Source of the DNA: Salsipaludibacter albus
Lineage (GTDB): Bacteria; Actinomycetota; Nitriliruptoria; Nitriliruptorales; Nitriliruptoraceae
Direction of reading: 5' to 3'
Assembly (NCBI RefSeq): GCF_019798055.1
Contig: NZ_JAHOPH010000001.1
Coordinates: forward strand, 186,001-250,000
DNA: 64,000 nt
The notes under the pieces are model-generated. The model did not search any database. It had not been told where the DNA came from and was given only the letters and a program-made list of their open reading frames with translations. A program made the translations under genes and the position numbers. Positions 54,372 through 62,814 of this stretch are shown here, piece by piece (the stretch's first letter is position 1; each line of letters starts with the position of its first letter).

Positions 54372-54719
54372 TCAGGCCTGGTCGACACGTCCGAGCCACA
54401 GGGCGTCGGACGGGCACCGCTCCACGCAGATCGCGCAGCGGGTGCACTCGTTGTCGTCGATGATGAACACCGAGGCCGACTGCTCGGCCAGGGTCATCAC
54501 CGAGTGCTTGTCGGCGTTCTTGATGATCGACGGGGACATCATGAAGATGCACTCCCACGGGCACACGTCCTCGCAGGCGCGACACATGATGCACAGTTCG
54601 GGAGTCAGCCCGATGTGGCGCTTGGGCTTGACCCGCTCCTGCAGCCAGTTCGGGTCGACCTCCTGGACCGTGTAGTCGTCGTAGATCAGGGGGTGCTCGC
54701 CCTTGTCAGTCTTGCCCAT
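54372..54719 (-). CDS. 2x[4Fe-4S] ferredoxin-like protein, bc-operon
   Basis: 115 residues. Two cluster motifs: CIMCRACEDVCP (about 44-55) and CTRCAICVERCP (about 91-102), separated by a longer insert than in bacterial ferredoxin (about 35 residues between). Amino-terminal 40 residues are soluble and charged. GGAGG 5 bases upstream of the ATG. Placed directly upstream of the b6-type gene (61 bases apart), so it is likely part of the same operon. It could be a bound subunit, electron donor or acceptor; none is established. Confidence 0.88.
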   Translation of the reverse strand: MGKTDKGEHPLIYDDYTVQEVDPNWLQERVKPKRHIGLTPELCIMCRACEDVCPWECIFMMSPSIIKNADKHSVMTLAEQSASVFIIDDNECTRCAICVERCPSDALWLGRVDQA

Positions 54720-54758
54720 GGCGACCTCCGAACGGGCTCGGCGTACGCGGGGTGAGGC

Positions 54759-55307
54759 TCACTTGTAGCCCCCGGACTCGGGCTTGATCTCGCCCTCGGC
54801 GAGGGTCTTGGGGTAGCGCTTCTGGATGCGTGCAGCGGCCCACAACGTGGCGACGAAGCCGACCACGTGGAGGATCACCACGACCAGGTCGCGGATCACC
54901 TGGTAGAGGTTGTCGGCGATCGCGAAGCGGTAGCCGTCGGGGAGGATCGTCCAGCTGCCGATGGTGACGGGACCGTTGATGCCCATCGACGCCGGGATGA
55001 TCGTGCCCGACAGGATCTCGCTGTTGGAGTCGAGGTAGTAGATCCAGGCGGACGGCAGGATCCCGAAGGCCCACCAGAAGATGGCCAGGCCCCCGAACAC
55101 GCCCATCGTCGCCGAGACCCACTCGTGCTTGCCGTGCGCCCAGTGGGCCAGCGCGAGCGGCGCACCGATCAGGAAGATCCCCCAGATCGCGAGGATCACC
55201 AGGCCCCACCAGCCCTGGCCGATGCCCGACGGGTCGCCGAACTGCCACAGGGCGTACAAGGCTTCGTCGAGAGTGCCGAAGAACTCTCCGAACCAGCTTC
55301 CGTTCAC
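54759..55307 (-). CDS. Membrane protein of unknown function, first gene of bc operon (182 residues)
   Basis: Three hydrophobic segments (about 34-56, 64-92 and 139-163) with aromatic residues (FWWAFG, IWG). No haem-ligand pattern or known domain recognised. It precedes the ferredoxin-like gene by 39 bases. GTG start with GAGGA 4 bases upstream. Likely a complex-specific subunit since it leads the operon; function unknown. Confidence 0.7.
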   Translation of the reverse strand: MNGSWFGEFFGTLDEALYALWQFGDPSGIGQGWWGLVILAIWGIFLIGAPLALAHWAHGKHEWVSATMGVFGGLAIFWWAFGILPSAWIYYLDSNSEILSGTIIPASMGINGPVTIGSWTILPDGYRFAIADNLYQVIRDLVVVILHVVGFVATLWAAARIQKRYPKTLAEGEIKPESGGYK

Positions 55308-55543
55308 GCTGTCCTCACGACTCGTCGGCGGTCACGCATCGGACGTCGGTGCATCGACTGCGGTCCCGGGGATCGACCTCGGAACCGGTGGTCGGGGTCG
55401 GGTCGAACACCTGCACCTGCACGGACCGTGCGGAGCACGAGACGCGTGTTCGCGGCCGGTGGGTCGACGACCCGGATGGCAGGGCCATCCGTGGCCGACA
55501 GCCTACCAACGGTCCGGGGGGCTGGCCGTCCGGCCGGTGTCCG

Positions 55544-55568
55544 CCTGCCCTCGCTGCGCTCGGGCAGG
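55544..55568. repeat. Conserved-loop hairpin, stem CCTGCCC / GGGCAGG
   Basis: Perfect 7-bp stem around the 11-base loop TCGCTGCGCTC. Confidence 0.7.
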
Positions 55569-55570
55569 TT

Positions 55571-55595
55571 GGAGAACTCGCTTCGCTCCTTCTCC
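55571..55595. repeat. Conserved-loop hairpin, stem GGAGAA / TTCTCC
   Basis: Perfect 6-bp stem around a 13-base loop that contains TCGCTTCGCTC. Two bases after the previous hairpin. Confidence 0.65.
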
Positions 55596-55687
55596 CACCG
55601 CCGGGCAGATCGGTCGCCACTGGTCGCGGGGAGCTGCGGCGGGGGTCTCATGACGGTGCTGCGACGGGGTCGAGGTCGAGGTGGTCG

Positions 55688-55712
55688 CCTGCACTCGCTT
55701 CGCTCGGGCAGG
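55688..55712. repeat. Conserved-loop hairpin, stem CCTGC / GCAGG
   Basis: 5-bp perfect stem, then a mismatch, around TCGCTTCGCTC. Stem resembles that of 55544. Confidence 0.6.
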
Positions 55713-55714
55713 TT

Positions 55715-55739
55715 GCAGAATTCGCTGCGCTCATTCTGC
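55715..55739. repeat. Conserved-loop hairpin over the tlpA2 stop codon, stem GCAGAA / TTCTGC
   Basis: Perfect 6-bp stem. On the minus strand the loop reads TGAGCGCAGCGAA and its first three bases are the TGA stop of tlpA2; the stem encodes the last two residues (A-E). Same arrangement of two hairpins as at 55544/55571. Confidence 0.7.
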
Positions 55740-56411
55740 GGAATCCGTCTCGACGCCCAGGTGCTCGGTGACAGCGTCAGCGAGTTGGGCGCGGGTGATC
55801 TCGCCGATGTGGCGGTGCACCACCATCCCGTCGGCGTCGACGAACAGGGTGGTGGGCATGGGGCGAACCGAGACCTCGCGCGCCAGCACCTGGCCGTCGG
55901 GGTCCAACCACGAGTCGAAGCCGACGTCGACCTCGTCGAGGAACTCCGTGGCGTCGTCGGGCCGGAAGTCGACGGTCACGCCGACCAGGTCCAGCCGGTC
56001 GGCGTTGTCCGTGGCGAACTGGTCCAGCATCGGCATCTCCTCACGACAGGGGCCACACCACGACGCCCAGAAGTTGATCACCAGCGGACGCCCGATCCAG
56101 TCCGCCGTCGAGGTGAGCTCGCACGTCTGCACGTGGGGCAGCGCCACGATCGGCAGCGGCTCCGCCCCGGGCGGCGGGTCCCCCAGCGTCGAATCCTCCG
56201 GGTCGATCAGCGGGCCCTCCCGCAGTGCCTCGGTGCAGGCTCCGTCGCCGCCGGCGACCGGGTCGGCCGCCGACGGGTCCGACGTCACGGTGGTGACCGG
56301 TTCCACCGTGTCGGGCGCGGTGTCCGGCTCGCCCGACGTGCACGACACCACGGCCGCCGCCACCACGACGGTCGTGACGATCCCCAGGACACGCCGACGG
56401 GGTCTCACCAC
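55731..56411 (-). CDS. TlpA-like thioredoxin lipoprotein (second paralogue)
   Basis: 226 residues. Signal peptide with lipobox AVVSC, then a disordered acidic linker, and a thioredoxin-like domain with NFWASWCGPCREEMP (about residues 124-138) and cis-Pro motif RPMPTTLFVD. Likely extracytoplasmic thiol reductase for cytochrome maturation or related disulfide work. GTG start at 56411 (or 56408) overlaps the hemL stop, so it is cotranslated with hemL, an unusual pairing. Confidence 0.9.
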   Translation of the reverse strand: MVRPRRRVLGIVTTVVVAAAVVSCTSGEPDTAPDTVEPVTTVTSDPSAADPVAGGDGACTEALREGPLIDPEDSTLGDPPPGAEPLPIVALPHVQTCELTSTADWIGRPLVINFWASWCGPCREEMPMLDQFATDNADRLDLVGVTVDFRPDDATEFLDEVDVGFDSWLDPDGQVLAREVSVRPMPTTLFVDADGMVVHRHIGEITRAQLADAVTEHLGVETDSAE

Positions 56412-57703
56412 GTCGCCACCGTGTCGGCGGCGGCCGACACCACCCGGTCGACGTCGTCGTCGGTCAGGGCGGTGGAGGTGAACAGCACCTCGTACCCGCT
56501 TGGCGCGAGCTGGACCCCGCGATCGAGCATGCCGTGGAAGAACCGGGCGTAGGCCTCGTGGTCGGCCGCGGCGACGTCGGCGAACCGGCGCGGCGGCGCG
56601 TCGACCCCGAAGACGATCCCGGCAAGGGTCCCCGCCCGGGTGACGACGGCATGGTCACCGACGGCGTCCGCCAGTCCGTCGGCCAGCCGCGTGGTCGTGG
56701 CCTCGAGGTCGCGGTACACGTCCTCGGTCAGCAGGCGCAGCTGGGCAGCGCCGGCGGCGACGGCGACGGGGTTCCCGGACAGCGTCCCTGCCTGGTAGAC
56801 CGGGCCGTCGGGGGCGAGGTGGGCCATGACCGCGGCGCTCCCACCGAACGCCGCGAGCGGGAACCCGCCACCCACCACCTTGCCCAGCGCCGTCACGTCC
56901 GGCAGGACGCCGGTCAGCTCCTGTGCGCCCCCACGCGCCACGCGAAAGCCCGTGATCACCTCGTCGAACAGCAGCAGTGCCCCCACGCGGTCGGCCTCGT
57001 CGCGGAGCAGCTGCAGGAAGCCGTCGTCGGGGGGCACCAGGTTCATGTTCGCGGCGAAGGGCTCCACGGCGATCACGGCGAGGTCGTCGGCGTGCAGGTC
57101 GACGGCTGCCCGGACCGCGTCGGGATCGTTGAAGTCGACCAGCACCGTGTCGGCGACCGCTCCGGGAGTGACCCCGGGCGAGCCGGGGATGCCCAGGGTG
57201 GCGACGCCCGACCCCGCGTCGACCAGCAGTGCGTCACTGTGGCCGTGGTAGTGGCCGATGAACTTCAGGATCTTGGTGCGACCGGTGGCACCGCGTGCGA
57301 GCCGGATCGCCGACATCGCCGCCTCGGTGCCCGACGACACCATCCGGACCCGCTCGATCGACGGGACGGCGTCCACCACCAGCTCGGCCAGCTCGATCTC
57401 GCCGACGGTCGGTGCGCCGAAGGTCGAGCCGGAACGGACCGCCTCGATCGCGGCCGCCACGACGTCCGGGTGGGTGTGGCCCAGGATCAGTGGCCCCCAC
57501 GAGTTCACCAGGTCGACCAGTTCCCGGCCCTGGCTGTCGACGACGTGACCGGCCCGGCCACGGGACAGGAACCGCGGGGTGCCCCCGACGGCGTCGAAGG
57601 CCCGCACCGGCGAGTTCACCCCGCCGGCGATCACGGCCCGCGAACGGGCCCACAGGTCCTCGTCGGAGACGGGCGTGGTGGGTGGTGGGGCGATGTCGTC
57701 CAT
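56405..57703 (-). CDS. hemL: Glutamate-1-semialdehyde 2,1-aminomutase
   Basis: 432 residues, class III PLP enzyme that makes 5-aminolevulinate from glutamate-1-semialdehyde (C5 haem pathway, with HemA at 63767). PLP-lysine in VTALGKVVGGGFP. IAGGVNSPVRAF at the N-terminus, MVSSGTEAAMSAIRLARG and LLFDEVITGFR are diagnostic. ATG start with weak Shine-Dalgarno; divergent from an alpha/beta hydrolase (68 bases). Confidence 0.96.
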   Translation of the reverse strand: MDDIAPPPTTPVSDEDLWARSRAVIAGGVNSPVRAFDAVGGTPRFLSRGRAGHVVDSQGRELVDLVNSWGPLILGHTHPDVVAAAIEAVRSGSTFGAPTVGEIELAELVVDAVPSIERVRMVSSGTEAAMSAIRLARGATGRTKILKFIGHYHGHSDALLVDAGSGVATLGIPGSPGVTPGAVADTVLVDFNDPDAVRAAVDLHADDLAVIAVEPFAANMNLVPPDDGFLQLLRDEADRVGALLLFDEVITGFRVARGGAQELTGVLPDVTALGKVVGGGFPLAAFGGSAAVMAHLAPDGPVYQAGTLSGNPVAVAAGAAQLRLLTEDVYRDLEATTTRLADGLADAVGDHAVVTRAGTLAGIVFGVDAPPRRFADVAAADHEAYARFFHGMLDRGVQLAPSGYEVLFTSTALTDDDVDRVVSAAADTVATW

Positions 57704-57771
57704 GGCGCGAAGGGTACGTCGGTGACGACGGTTCCACGGACCGGGGCCGACCCGTCCGTACGCTCGCCCGC

Positions 57772-58950
57772 ATGGTCGACGAACCCGCACCGCTGTTCGC
57801 ACGACACCGCCCCGGGGACGGCGGTCCGGGCAACCGACGACGGGCCACGCTCGCGGGCGTGTCCGCGCTCGCGTCGGCGGCCGCCGCGGGGGTCGGGGTG
57901 GCCAGCCACTACGCCCGTCGGCTGACGGATCCGCCGACCGCGATCCCGGAGGATCCTCCCCGCGACGACGAGCGGGTGACGATCCACGCCGTCGGCGACG
58001 GCGACGTCCTGCTGGCCGGGCCGGGTGCGGACCGGCCGGGCGTGTGGGGCGTGGTCACGGCGACCGGGTACGGACGCATCGGCGCCACGCGGCGCCACAC
58101 GCCGGCAGGGGTCCGCCGACCGTTCGAACTGGTGGACGGCGAGGTCACGCCGAGCCACGCCGTCCTGGACGCGCACGCCCACGTCAACCTGCCGACCTCG
58201 CTGCACCCGGACGGGACCGAGCTGCAGGTGCCGGGTCCGATCGGCGCCATGCCGGCCCACTTCGTGCCCGGGGACGACACCTGGGTCGTCGGGGTGCACG
58301 GTCGGGCGGCCTGGCGTCACGAGACGTTCCGTGCCCTCGGCCCGGCGGTCGCGGCCGGGCACACCGCGCTGGCGATCTCGTACCGCAACGACCACGACGC
58401 CCCACCGTCACCCGACGGACGTTCGCACCTGGGTGACACCGAGTGGGAGGACCTCGCCGCGGCGCTGGACCTCGCCCGGGACCGCGGCGCCCGGCGGATC
58501 GTCCTGGTCGGCTGCTCGATGGGCGGGGCGATCGTCGGACAGGCCCTGGCCCGGGCCGACGCCACCGGCGTCGTCGGGGTCGTGCTGGACGCCCCGGTCG
58601 TGGACTGGCACCCGGTCGTGGCCCGGGCAGCGCGTGACCTGGGGGTGCCGGGACCGGCGGTCGGCCTGCTGATGGCGCCGACCCGGCTGATGGCACGGGC
58701 CCGTCACCGCGTGGACCTGTCGACGCTGGGGTTCGACCCCCACGTGCTCACCGTGCCGACCCTGGTCGTGCACGGCGTGGACGACGAGGTGGTGCCGGTC
58801 GCCGGCTCCGACGACCTCGCCAGCCGGCGCCCCGACGTCGTCACCTACCTGCGCGTCCCCGGGGCGGGACACGTCCGGTCGTGGAACGTCGACCCCGCGA
58901 CCCACGAGGCCGCCGTGCGCGCCCTGCTGCGCCGGGTGGCCCCGGACTGA
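57772..58950 (+). CDS. Alpha/beta hydrolase family protein
   Basis: 392 residues. N-terminal hydrophobic anchor (about 24-45) and a degenerate N-terminal domain, then an alpha/beta hydrolase fold with nucleophile elbow VGCSMGGA (catalytic Ser), acid in GVDDEVVPV, and His in GAGHVRSW. A C-terminal helical cap is not obvious. Substrate unknown. It may be membrane-tethered on the outside. Downstream the minus-strand GDPD gene converges (23 bases apart). Confidence 0.8.
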   Translation: MVDEPAPLFARHRPGDGGPGNRRRATLAGVSALASAAAAGVGVASHYARRLTDPPTAIPEDPPRDDERVTIHAVGDGDVLLAGPGADRPGVWGVVTATGYGRIGATRRHTPAGVRRPFELVDGEVTPSHAVLDAHAHVNLPTSLHPDGTELQVPGPIGAMPAHFVPGDDTWVVGVHGRAAWRHETFRALGPAVAAGHTALAISYRNDHDAPPSPDGRSHLGDTEWEDLAAALDLARDRGARRIVLVGCSMGGAIVGQALARADATGVVGVVLDAPVVDWHPVVARAARDLGVPGPAVGLLMAPTRLMARARHRVDLSTLGFDPHVLTVPTLVVHGVDDEVVPVAGSDDLASRRPDVVTYLRVPGAGHVRSWNVDPATHEAAVRALLRRVAPD

Positions 58951-58973
58951 CCGGTGCCCGGCACGGTCGAGGG

Positions 58974-59720
58974 TCAGTCACCCGTCCCCGGCTCGCCTCC
59001 CAGGATCGTCGCGACGGGCAGGCGCTCGAAGATCAGGTTGTCCGCCGCCGCCCGCGCCCGCGCGAGATGGCCCGCCGACCGCACCGTCCACGTGACGATG
59101 CAGACACCGGCCGTCCGGCGCTCGACCACGCCCGGGACGGCCAGGGCGGCCAGGTCGACCGACAGGGCGTGCGGGCGGACCAGTCGGATGGCCCGCAGTC
59201 CGGCGGGCGTGCGACCCCGCGATCCCGCGGCGACGGTCAGCACCCGGGGGACGTCGGGCCGGAGGCGGAGGAACCAGCGCAGCACGGCCGGGTTGAACGA
59301 CGCCACGCACGTCGGCCCGGCATGGTCGGCCAGCACCTCGGCGACGGCCGGCTCGAGCAGTCCGGCCCGGGCGTGCTCGGACTTGACCTCGACCATGACC
59401 GGGACGTCACCGGCGGCCGCCAGCGCCGCGGCGAGGGTGGGGATGCCCTGGTCGCTGCCACCGACGCGGACCGCGGCCAGCCGCTCGACCGTCAGGGCCT
59501 CGACGGGACCGGTCGCGTCGGTCAGCCGATCGAGGTGGCGGTCGTGGAAGACGACCGGTGTCCCGTCGGCGGACAGCCGGACGTCGAGCTCGATCCCGAC
59601 CCCGGCGTGACGGGCCGCCTCGAACGCGGCCAGGGTGTTCTCCGGCACCTCGTCGTCGTGCAGCCCACGATGGGCCAGGGGCACGGTCGCCAGCCAGCCG
59701 GGGCTCGCGACGGTGTCCAC
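58974..59720 (-). CDS. Glycerophosphodiester phosphodiesterase
   Basis: 248 residues, GDPD fold. AHRGLHDDEVPENTLAAFEAA contains the catalytic His and the substrate-binding region; ELDVRLSADGTPVVFHDRHLDRLTD gives metal ligands and the second histidine. EVKSEHARAG and ASFNPAVLRWF are also family motifs. Two bases after the hemB stop, so probably last gene of the hem operon. Releases glycerol 3-phosphate from glycerophosphodiesters. GTG start. Confidence 0.9.
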   Translation of the reverse strand: MDTVASPGWLATVPLAHRGLHDDEVPENTLAAFEAARHAGVGIELDVRLSADGTPVVFHDRHLDRLTDATGPVEALTVERLAAVRVGGSDQGIPTLAAALAAAGDVPVMVEVKSEHARAGLLEPAVAEVLADHAGPTCVASFNPAVLRWFLRLRPDVPRVLTVAAGSRGRTPAGLRAIRLVRPHALSVDLAALAVPGVVERRTAGVCIVTWTVRSAGHLARARAAADNLIFERLPVATILGGEPGTGD

Positions 59721-59722
59721 GA

Positions 59723-60709
59723 TCAGGCGAGCCGCCGGGCCACGTCGACCGCGGCATAGGTGATGACCGCGTCGGCTCCGGCCCGGCGGATCGCCACCAG
59801 CGATTCCTCCATCGCCGCCGGACCGTCGACCCAGCCCGCCCGGTCGGCGGCCGCCACCATCGCGTACTCACCGGAGACCTGGTAGCCGATCACCGGGACG
59901 TCCACGGTGGCGCGGGCCCTCGCGACCACGTCGAGGTAGGGCAGCGCGGGCTTGACGATGACGGCGTCGGCGCCCTCGTCGACGTCCGCCAGCAACTCGG
60001 GTCGGGCGTCGCGTGCCACCGCCGGGTCCATCTGGTGGGTGCGACGGTCACCGAAGGCCATCCCGGACTCGGCCGCGTCGCGGAACGGCCCGTAGAACGA
60101 CGAGTGGTACTTGGCGGCGTAGCCGACGACGCCGAGATCACGGTGGCCGGCGGCGTCCAGCCCGGCCCGGATCCCCGCCACCTGGCCGTCCATCATCCCC
60201 GACGGGGCCAGCAGGTCGACGCCGGCCTCGGCGTAGACCACCGACTCGCGCACGTACCCGGCGACGGCCGCGTCGTTGTCGACGACGCCGTGGTCGTCGA
60301 GCGGGCCGCAGTGGCCGTGCGAGGTGTACTCGCACGAACAGACGTCGGCCAGCAGGAGCGGCTCGCCACCGTGCGCCGTGCGGACCGCGCGGGACAGCCG
60401 TGGCACGGGGCCGTCGGGGTCCCAGCCGGAACTGCCGACCTCGTCCTTGTCCGCGGGGATCCCGAACAGGAGGAAGGCGCTGACACCCGCCTCGAGGGCC
60501 TCGCCGACCAGCCGGACCGCGGAGTCCACCGGGTGCTGGAAGACCCCCGGCATCGAGGCGATCTCGGCGGGCTCGGCCAGGTCGTCCTTGACGAACAGCG
60601 GGAGCACGAAGTCCGCCGGGTGGAGGCGGACCTCGGTGACCAGGCGACGCAGTGCCGGGGTCCGGCGGAGTCGCCGACCTCGGAACGGCCCGGATCCCGC
60701 GTCGCTCAC
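59723..60709 (-). CDS. hemB: Delta-aminolevulinic acid dehydratase (porphobilinogen synthase)
   Basis: 328 residues. Zinc-type cysteine cluster DVCSCEYTSHGHCG. Catalytic lysines in YAAKYHSSFYGPFRDA and VIVKPALPYLD, plus the YQVSGEYAM signature. Makes porphobilinogen from two 5-aminolevulinates. GTG start overlaps the BrkB stop by 4 bases (GTGA). Confidence 0.96.
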   Translation of the reverse strand: MSDAGSGPFRGRRLRRTPALRRLVTEVRLHPADFVLPLFVKDDLAEPAEIASMPGVFQHPVDSAVRLVGEALEAGVSAFLLFGIPADKDEVGSSGWDPDGPVPRLSRAVRTAHGGEPLLLADVCSCEYTSHGHCGPLDDHGVVDNDAAVAGYVRESVVYAEAGVDLLAPSGMMDGQVAGIRAGLDAAGHRDLGVVGYAAKYHSSFYGPFRDAAESGMAFGDRRTHQMDPAVARDARPELLADVDEGADAVIVKPALPYLDVVARARATVDVPVIGYQVSGEYAMVAAADRAGWVDGPAAMEESLVAIRRAGADAVITYAAVDVARRLA

Positions 60710-61875
60710 GAGCGTCGCCCGAGCAGCCCCGCCGTCACCACGGCCAGCGCGGAGGAGGCGAACGCGGCCACCTGGCGGTTCCGCCGGTCCTGCAGCGGCG
60801 ACCGGGTCGGTTCCTGCCACGGCACGACCTCGCGGCCCGGGCCGGGTCCAGCGGCACCGGACTCCTGCAGCCGACCCCGGTCACGGAAGCGGTCGGCGAG
60901 CGACGAGTCGTCGGTGGCGCCGACCGCGACAGGCTCGGGCGGTGGTCCCTCCTCGCCGTCGTCCCGATCCTGCGTCGTGGGCTCGGTGCGGACCGACGGG
61001 GAGGTGTCGGGCTCGGAGCCGGTGTCGGCGACGGTCGCGTCCGCCGACTCGCCCTCCTCGCCGACGCCGGCCAGCTCGGCGCTGAGCTCGGCGCCGTACA
61101 CGTACAGGCGGCCGGCCAGGTAGAAGACCAGCAGGACACCGATCACACCCGCGATGACCGCGCCTGCGGCGCTGCCCTGGCGGGCGGCGTAGGCACCACT
61201 GACGGCCTTCAGGACGGACCAGCCGATGCCGCCCAGGATCGCGCCGGGCAGGAGCTGTCGCCACCCCAGTGTGCTGCCCATGGAGTAGATCCGGTAGGCC
61301 ACCCAGAACAGCAGGATGTCGAGCACCGCGGCGACGACGTGGGTCAGCACGCCGACCAGCGGACCGAACTGGTCCCCCAGCCCGGAGGTGAGCACCGACG
61401 TCGCGAAGGCGTTGGCCGACACGCCCCCGATCGCCAGCAGCCCGAGGATGGCCAGCGAGGCGAGCTGCCACAGTCGCAGCATCACCGTGTTGGCCTCCGC
61501 CAGCGGCAGGTCCAGGACGAAGCGCGTCGCGGTCTGCAGGGCGTTGGTGACCCGCAGTCCGGTGAACAGCAGCACGACACCACCGATCAGCCCGGTCGTG
61601 CCCGCGTTGTCGCGGACCGAGTCGAACGACTCCGTCAGCGCCTCGCTGCCCAGCCCCGGGATGGCAGTCTGGATCGAGCTGATGACCTGTTCCGGGTCGC
61701 TGATGGTCAGGGTCGCAACGGTCACGGCGATCGCGATCAGCGGGAAGAGCGACACGAAGCCGAAGAAGGCGACCGCGGCCGCGAACTGGTCGGCGGCATC
61801 ACGCTTGGTGCGTTTCTGCACCGCCATCGCGGTGCCGATCACCGGCATGCTCGCCAGTCGCTCCTGCAGTGCCAT
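60706..61875 (-). CDS. YihY/BrkB-type inner-membrane protein, inserted in the hem operon
   Basis: 389 residues. About six hydrophobic helices in the first 270 residues. The family's AADQFAAAVAFFGFVSLFPLIA opening and AVSGAYAARQGSAAGAVIAGVIGVLLVFYLAGRLYVYGAELSAEL core are clear. A long disordered C-terminal tail (about 290-389) is acidic. Function of the family is poorly known; once called RNase BN. Coupled to hemB by a GTGA overlap, and 136 bases after hemD. Its place among haem genes is unexplained. Confidence 0.88.
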   Translation of the reverse strand: MALQERLASMPVIGTAMAVQKRTKRDAADQFAAAVAFFGFVSLFPLIAIAVTVATLTISDPEQVISSIQTAIPGLGSEALTESFDSVRDNAGTTGLIGGVVLLFTGLRVTNALQTATRFVLDLPLAEANTVMLRLWQLASLAILGLLAIGGVSANAFATSVLTSGLGDQFGPLVGVLTHVVAAVLDILLFWVAYRIYSMGSTLGWRQLLPGAILGGIGWSVLKAVSGAYAARQGSAAGAVIAGVIGVLLVFYLAGRLYVYGAELSAELAGVGEEGESADATVADTGSEPDTSPSVRTEPTTQDRDDGEEGPPPEPVAVGATDDSSLADRFRDRGRLQESGAAGPGPGREVVPWQEPTRSPLQDRRNRQVAAFASSALAVVTAGLLGRRS

Positions 61876-62010
61876 GTGTGCGGTCTCCCGGGGTCGACAC
61901 GCCGGACGCCTGGCATCCGAGGGTAGGACGTCGGCCGGGCGCCACCCCACCATCCACCGTCCTGCCCGCACCCCCGGCGCCACCGGTCCGCCGCGTCCGC
62001 CCGGCCAGCG

Positions 62011-62814
62011 TCAGCCGATGGCCAGGGCCGCCACGCACGCCGCGACCAGGCCGGGCAGGTCGTGCGGGTCGGCCTCGGCCGCGACGTCCAGCCCGTGGTG
62101 GCGTGCCCGCGCGGAGGTGACCGGGCCGATCGACACCAGCGCCGCCCCCGGCGTTCGCCCGTCCAGGGCCGCCACCAGGGCGTCGATCGTCGAGGGTGAG
62201 CCGGCCGCCACGGCGTCGATGCCACCGTCCAGCAGGTCGTCCAGGACCGGTCCCGGCAGCCTCGTCACCAGCCGGGTCCGGTAGGCGTGGACGTCGTCGA
62301 CCTGCCAGCCCTTGTCGGCCAGGGCCGCGGGCAGCTCGGGCGAGGCGATGTCCGCCCGGGGCAGCAGCACGCGTCCCGGACCCGCCGGGAACGCGCGGCC
62401 CAGCCCGGTGGTGGTGTGCACGGGTGCAACCAGGTCGGGGTCGCGACCCAGGGCCGACCGGGTCCGTCGCGCCGTCCCCGGCCCGACGCAGGCCACCAGC
62501 ACGTCGGTCAGCGCGGCCGTGCCGTCCGTGTCCGGCGACAGGCCATCGAGTGCGTCGGCCAGGGCGGCCGCGCCGTTGGCCGAGGTGATCCCGACGGCGG
62601 TGTAGCGACCGGCGACCAGGTCCTGCGCCGCGCGACGCAGGTCGGCGCCCCCGTCCTGCGGGGGCTCGATCGCCAGCAGCGGGACCTCGACCGGGTCGGC
62701 GCCGAGGGCGCGCAGGCGGCGCGACAGTGCCCCCTGCTGGTGGGCCGCGCGAGCCACCAGGACCCGGCGACCGACCAGCGGCCCGTGGTCACCGGTGGTC
62801 GCGGCGTCGGTCAC
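62011..62814 (-). CDS. hemD: Uroporphyrinogen-III synthase
   Basis: 267 residues, two-domain HemD fold. Weakly conserved family, but the position after hemC, the VLVARAAHQQGALSRRLRALG start, AVGITSANGAAAL, FPAGPGRVLLPRADIA and AVAAGSPSTIDAL motifs make the assignment clear. GTG start overlaps the hemC stop (GTGA). No fused uroporphyrinogen methyltransferase domain is visible at either end. Confidence 0.9.
   Translation of the reverse strand: MTDAATTGDHGPLVGRRVLVARAAHQQGALSRRLRALGADPVEVPLLAIEPPQDGGADLRRAAQDLVAGRYTAVGITSANGAAALADALDGLSPDTDGTAALTDVLVACVGPGTARRTRSALGRDPDLVAPVHTTTGLGRAFPAGPGRVLLPRADIASPELPAALADKGWQVDDVHAYRTRLVTRLPGPVLDDLLDGGIDAVAAGSPSTIDALVAALDGRTPGAALVSIGPVTSARARHHGLDVAAEADPHDLPGLVAACVAALAIG

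Larger units (their letters stand above)
55308..55730. other. Intergenic region between bc operon and tlpA2 (423 bases)
   Basis: Transcript 3' region of the tlpA2 gene and promoter region of the bc operon (both minus strand). No credible gene: open frames here are Arg/Pro-rich and follow the hairpin repeats. It holds four conserved-loop hairpins (55544, 55571, 55688 and 55715). No Rex-like site or confident promoter found. Confidence 0.5.

Noticed and set aside
54372-54719. Ferredoxin-like gene as a second nuoI
   Set aside because: Too short, lacks the NuoI hydrophobic N-terminus and has a longer insert between the two cluster motifs.
55315-55694. Open frames in the region before tlpA2
   Set aside because: They read through hairpin repeats, contain repeated RSG/SLRS peptides derived from the loop sequence and show no homology pattern.
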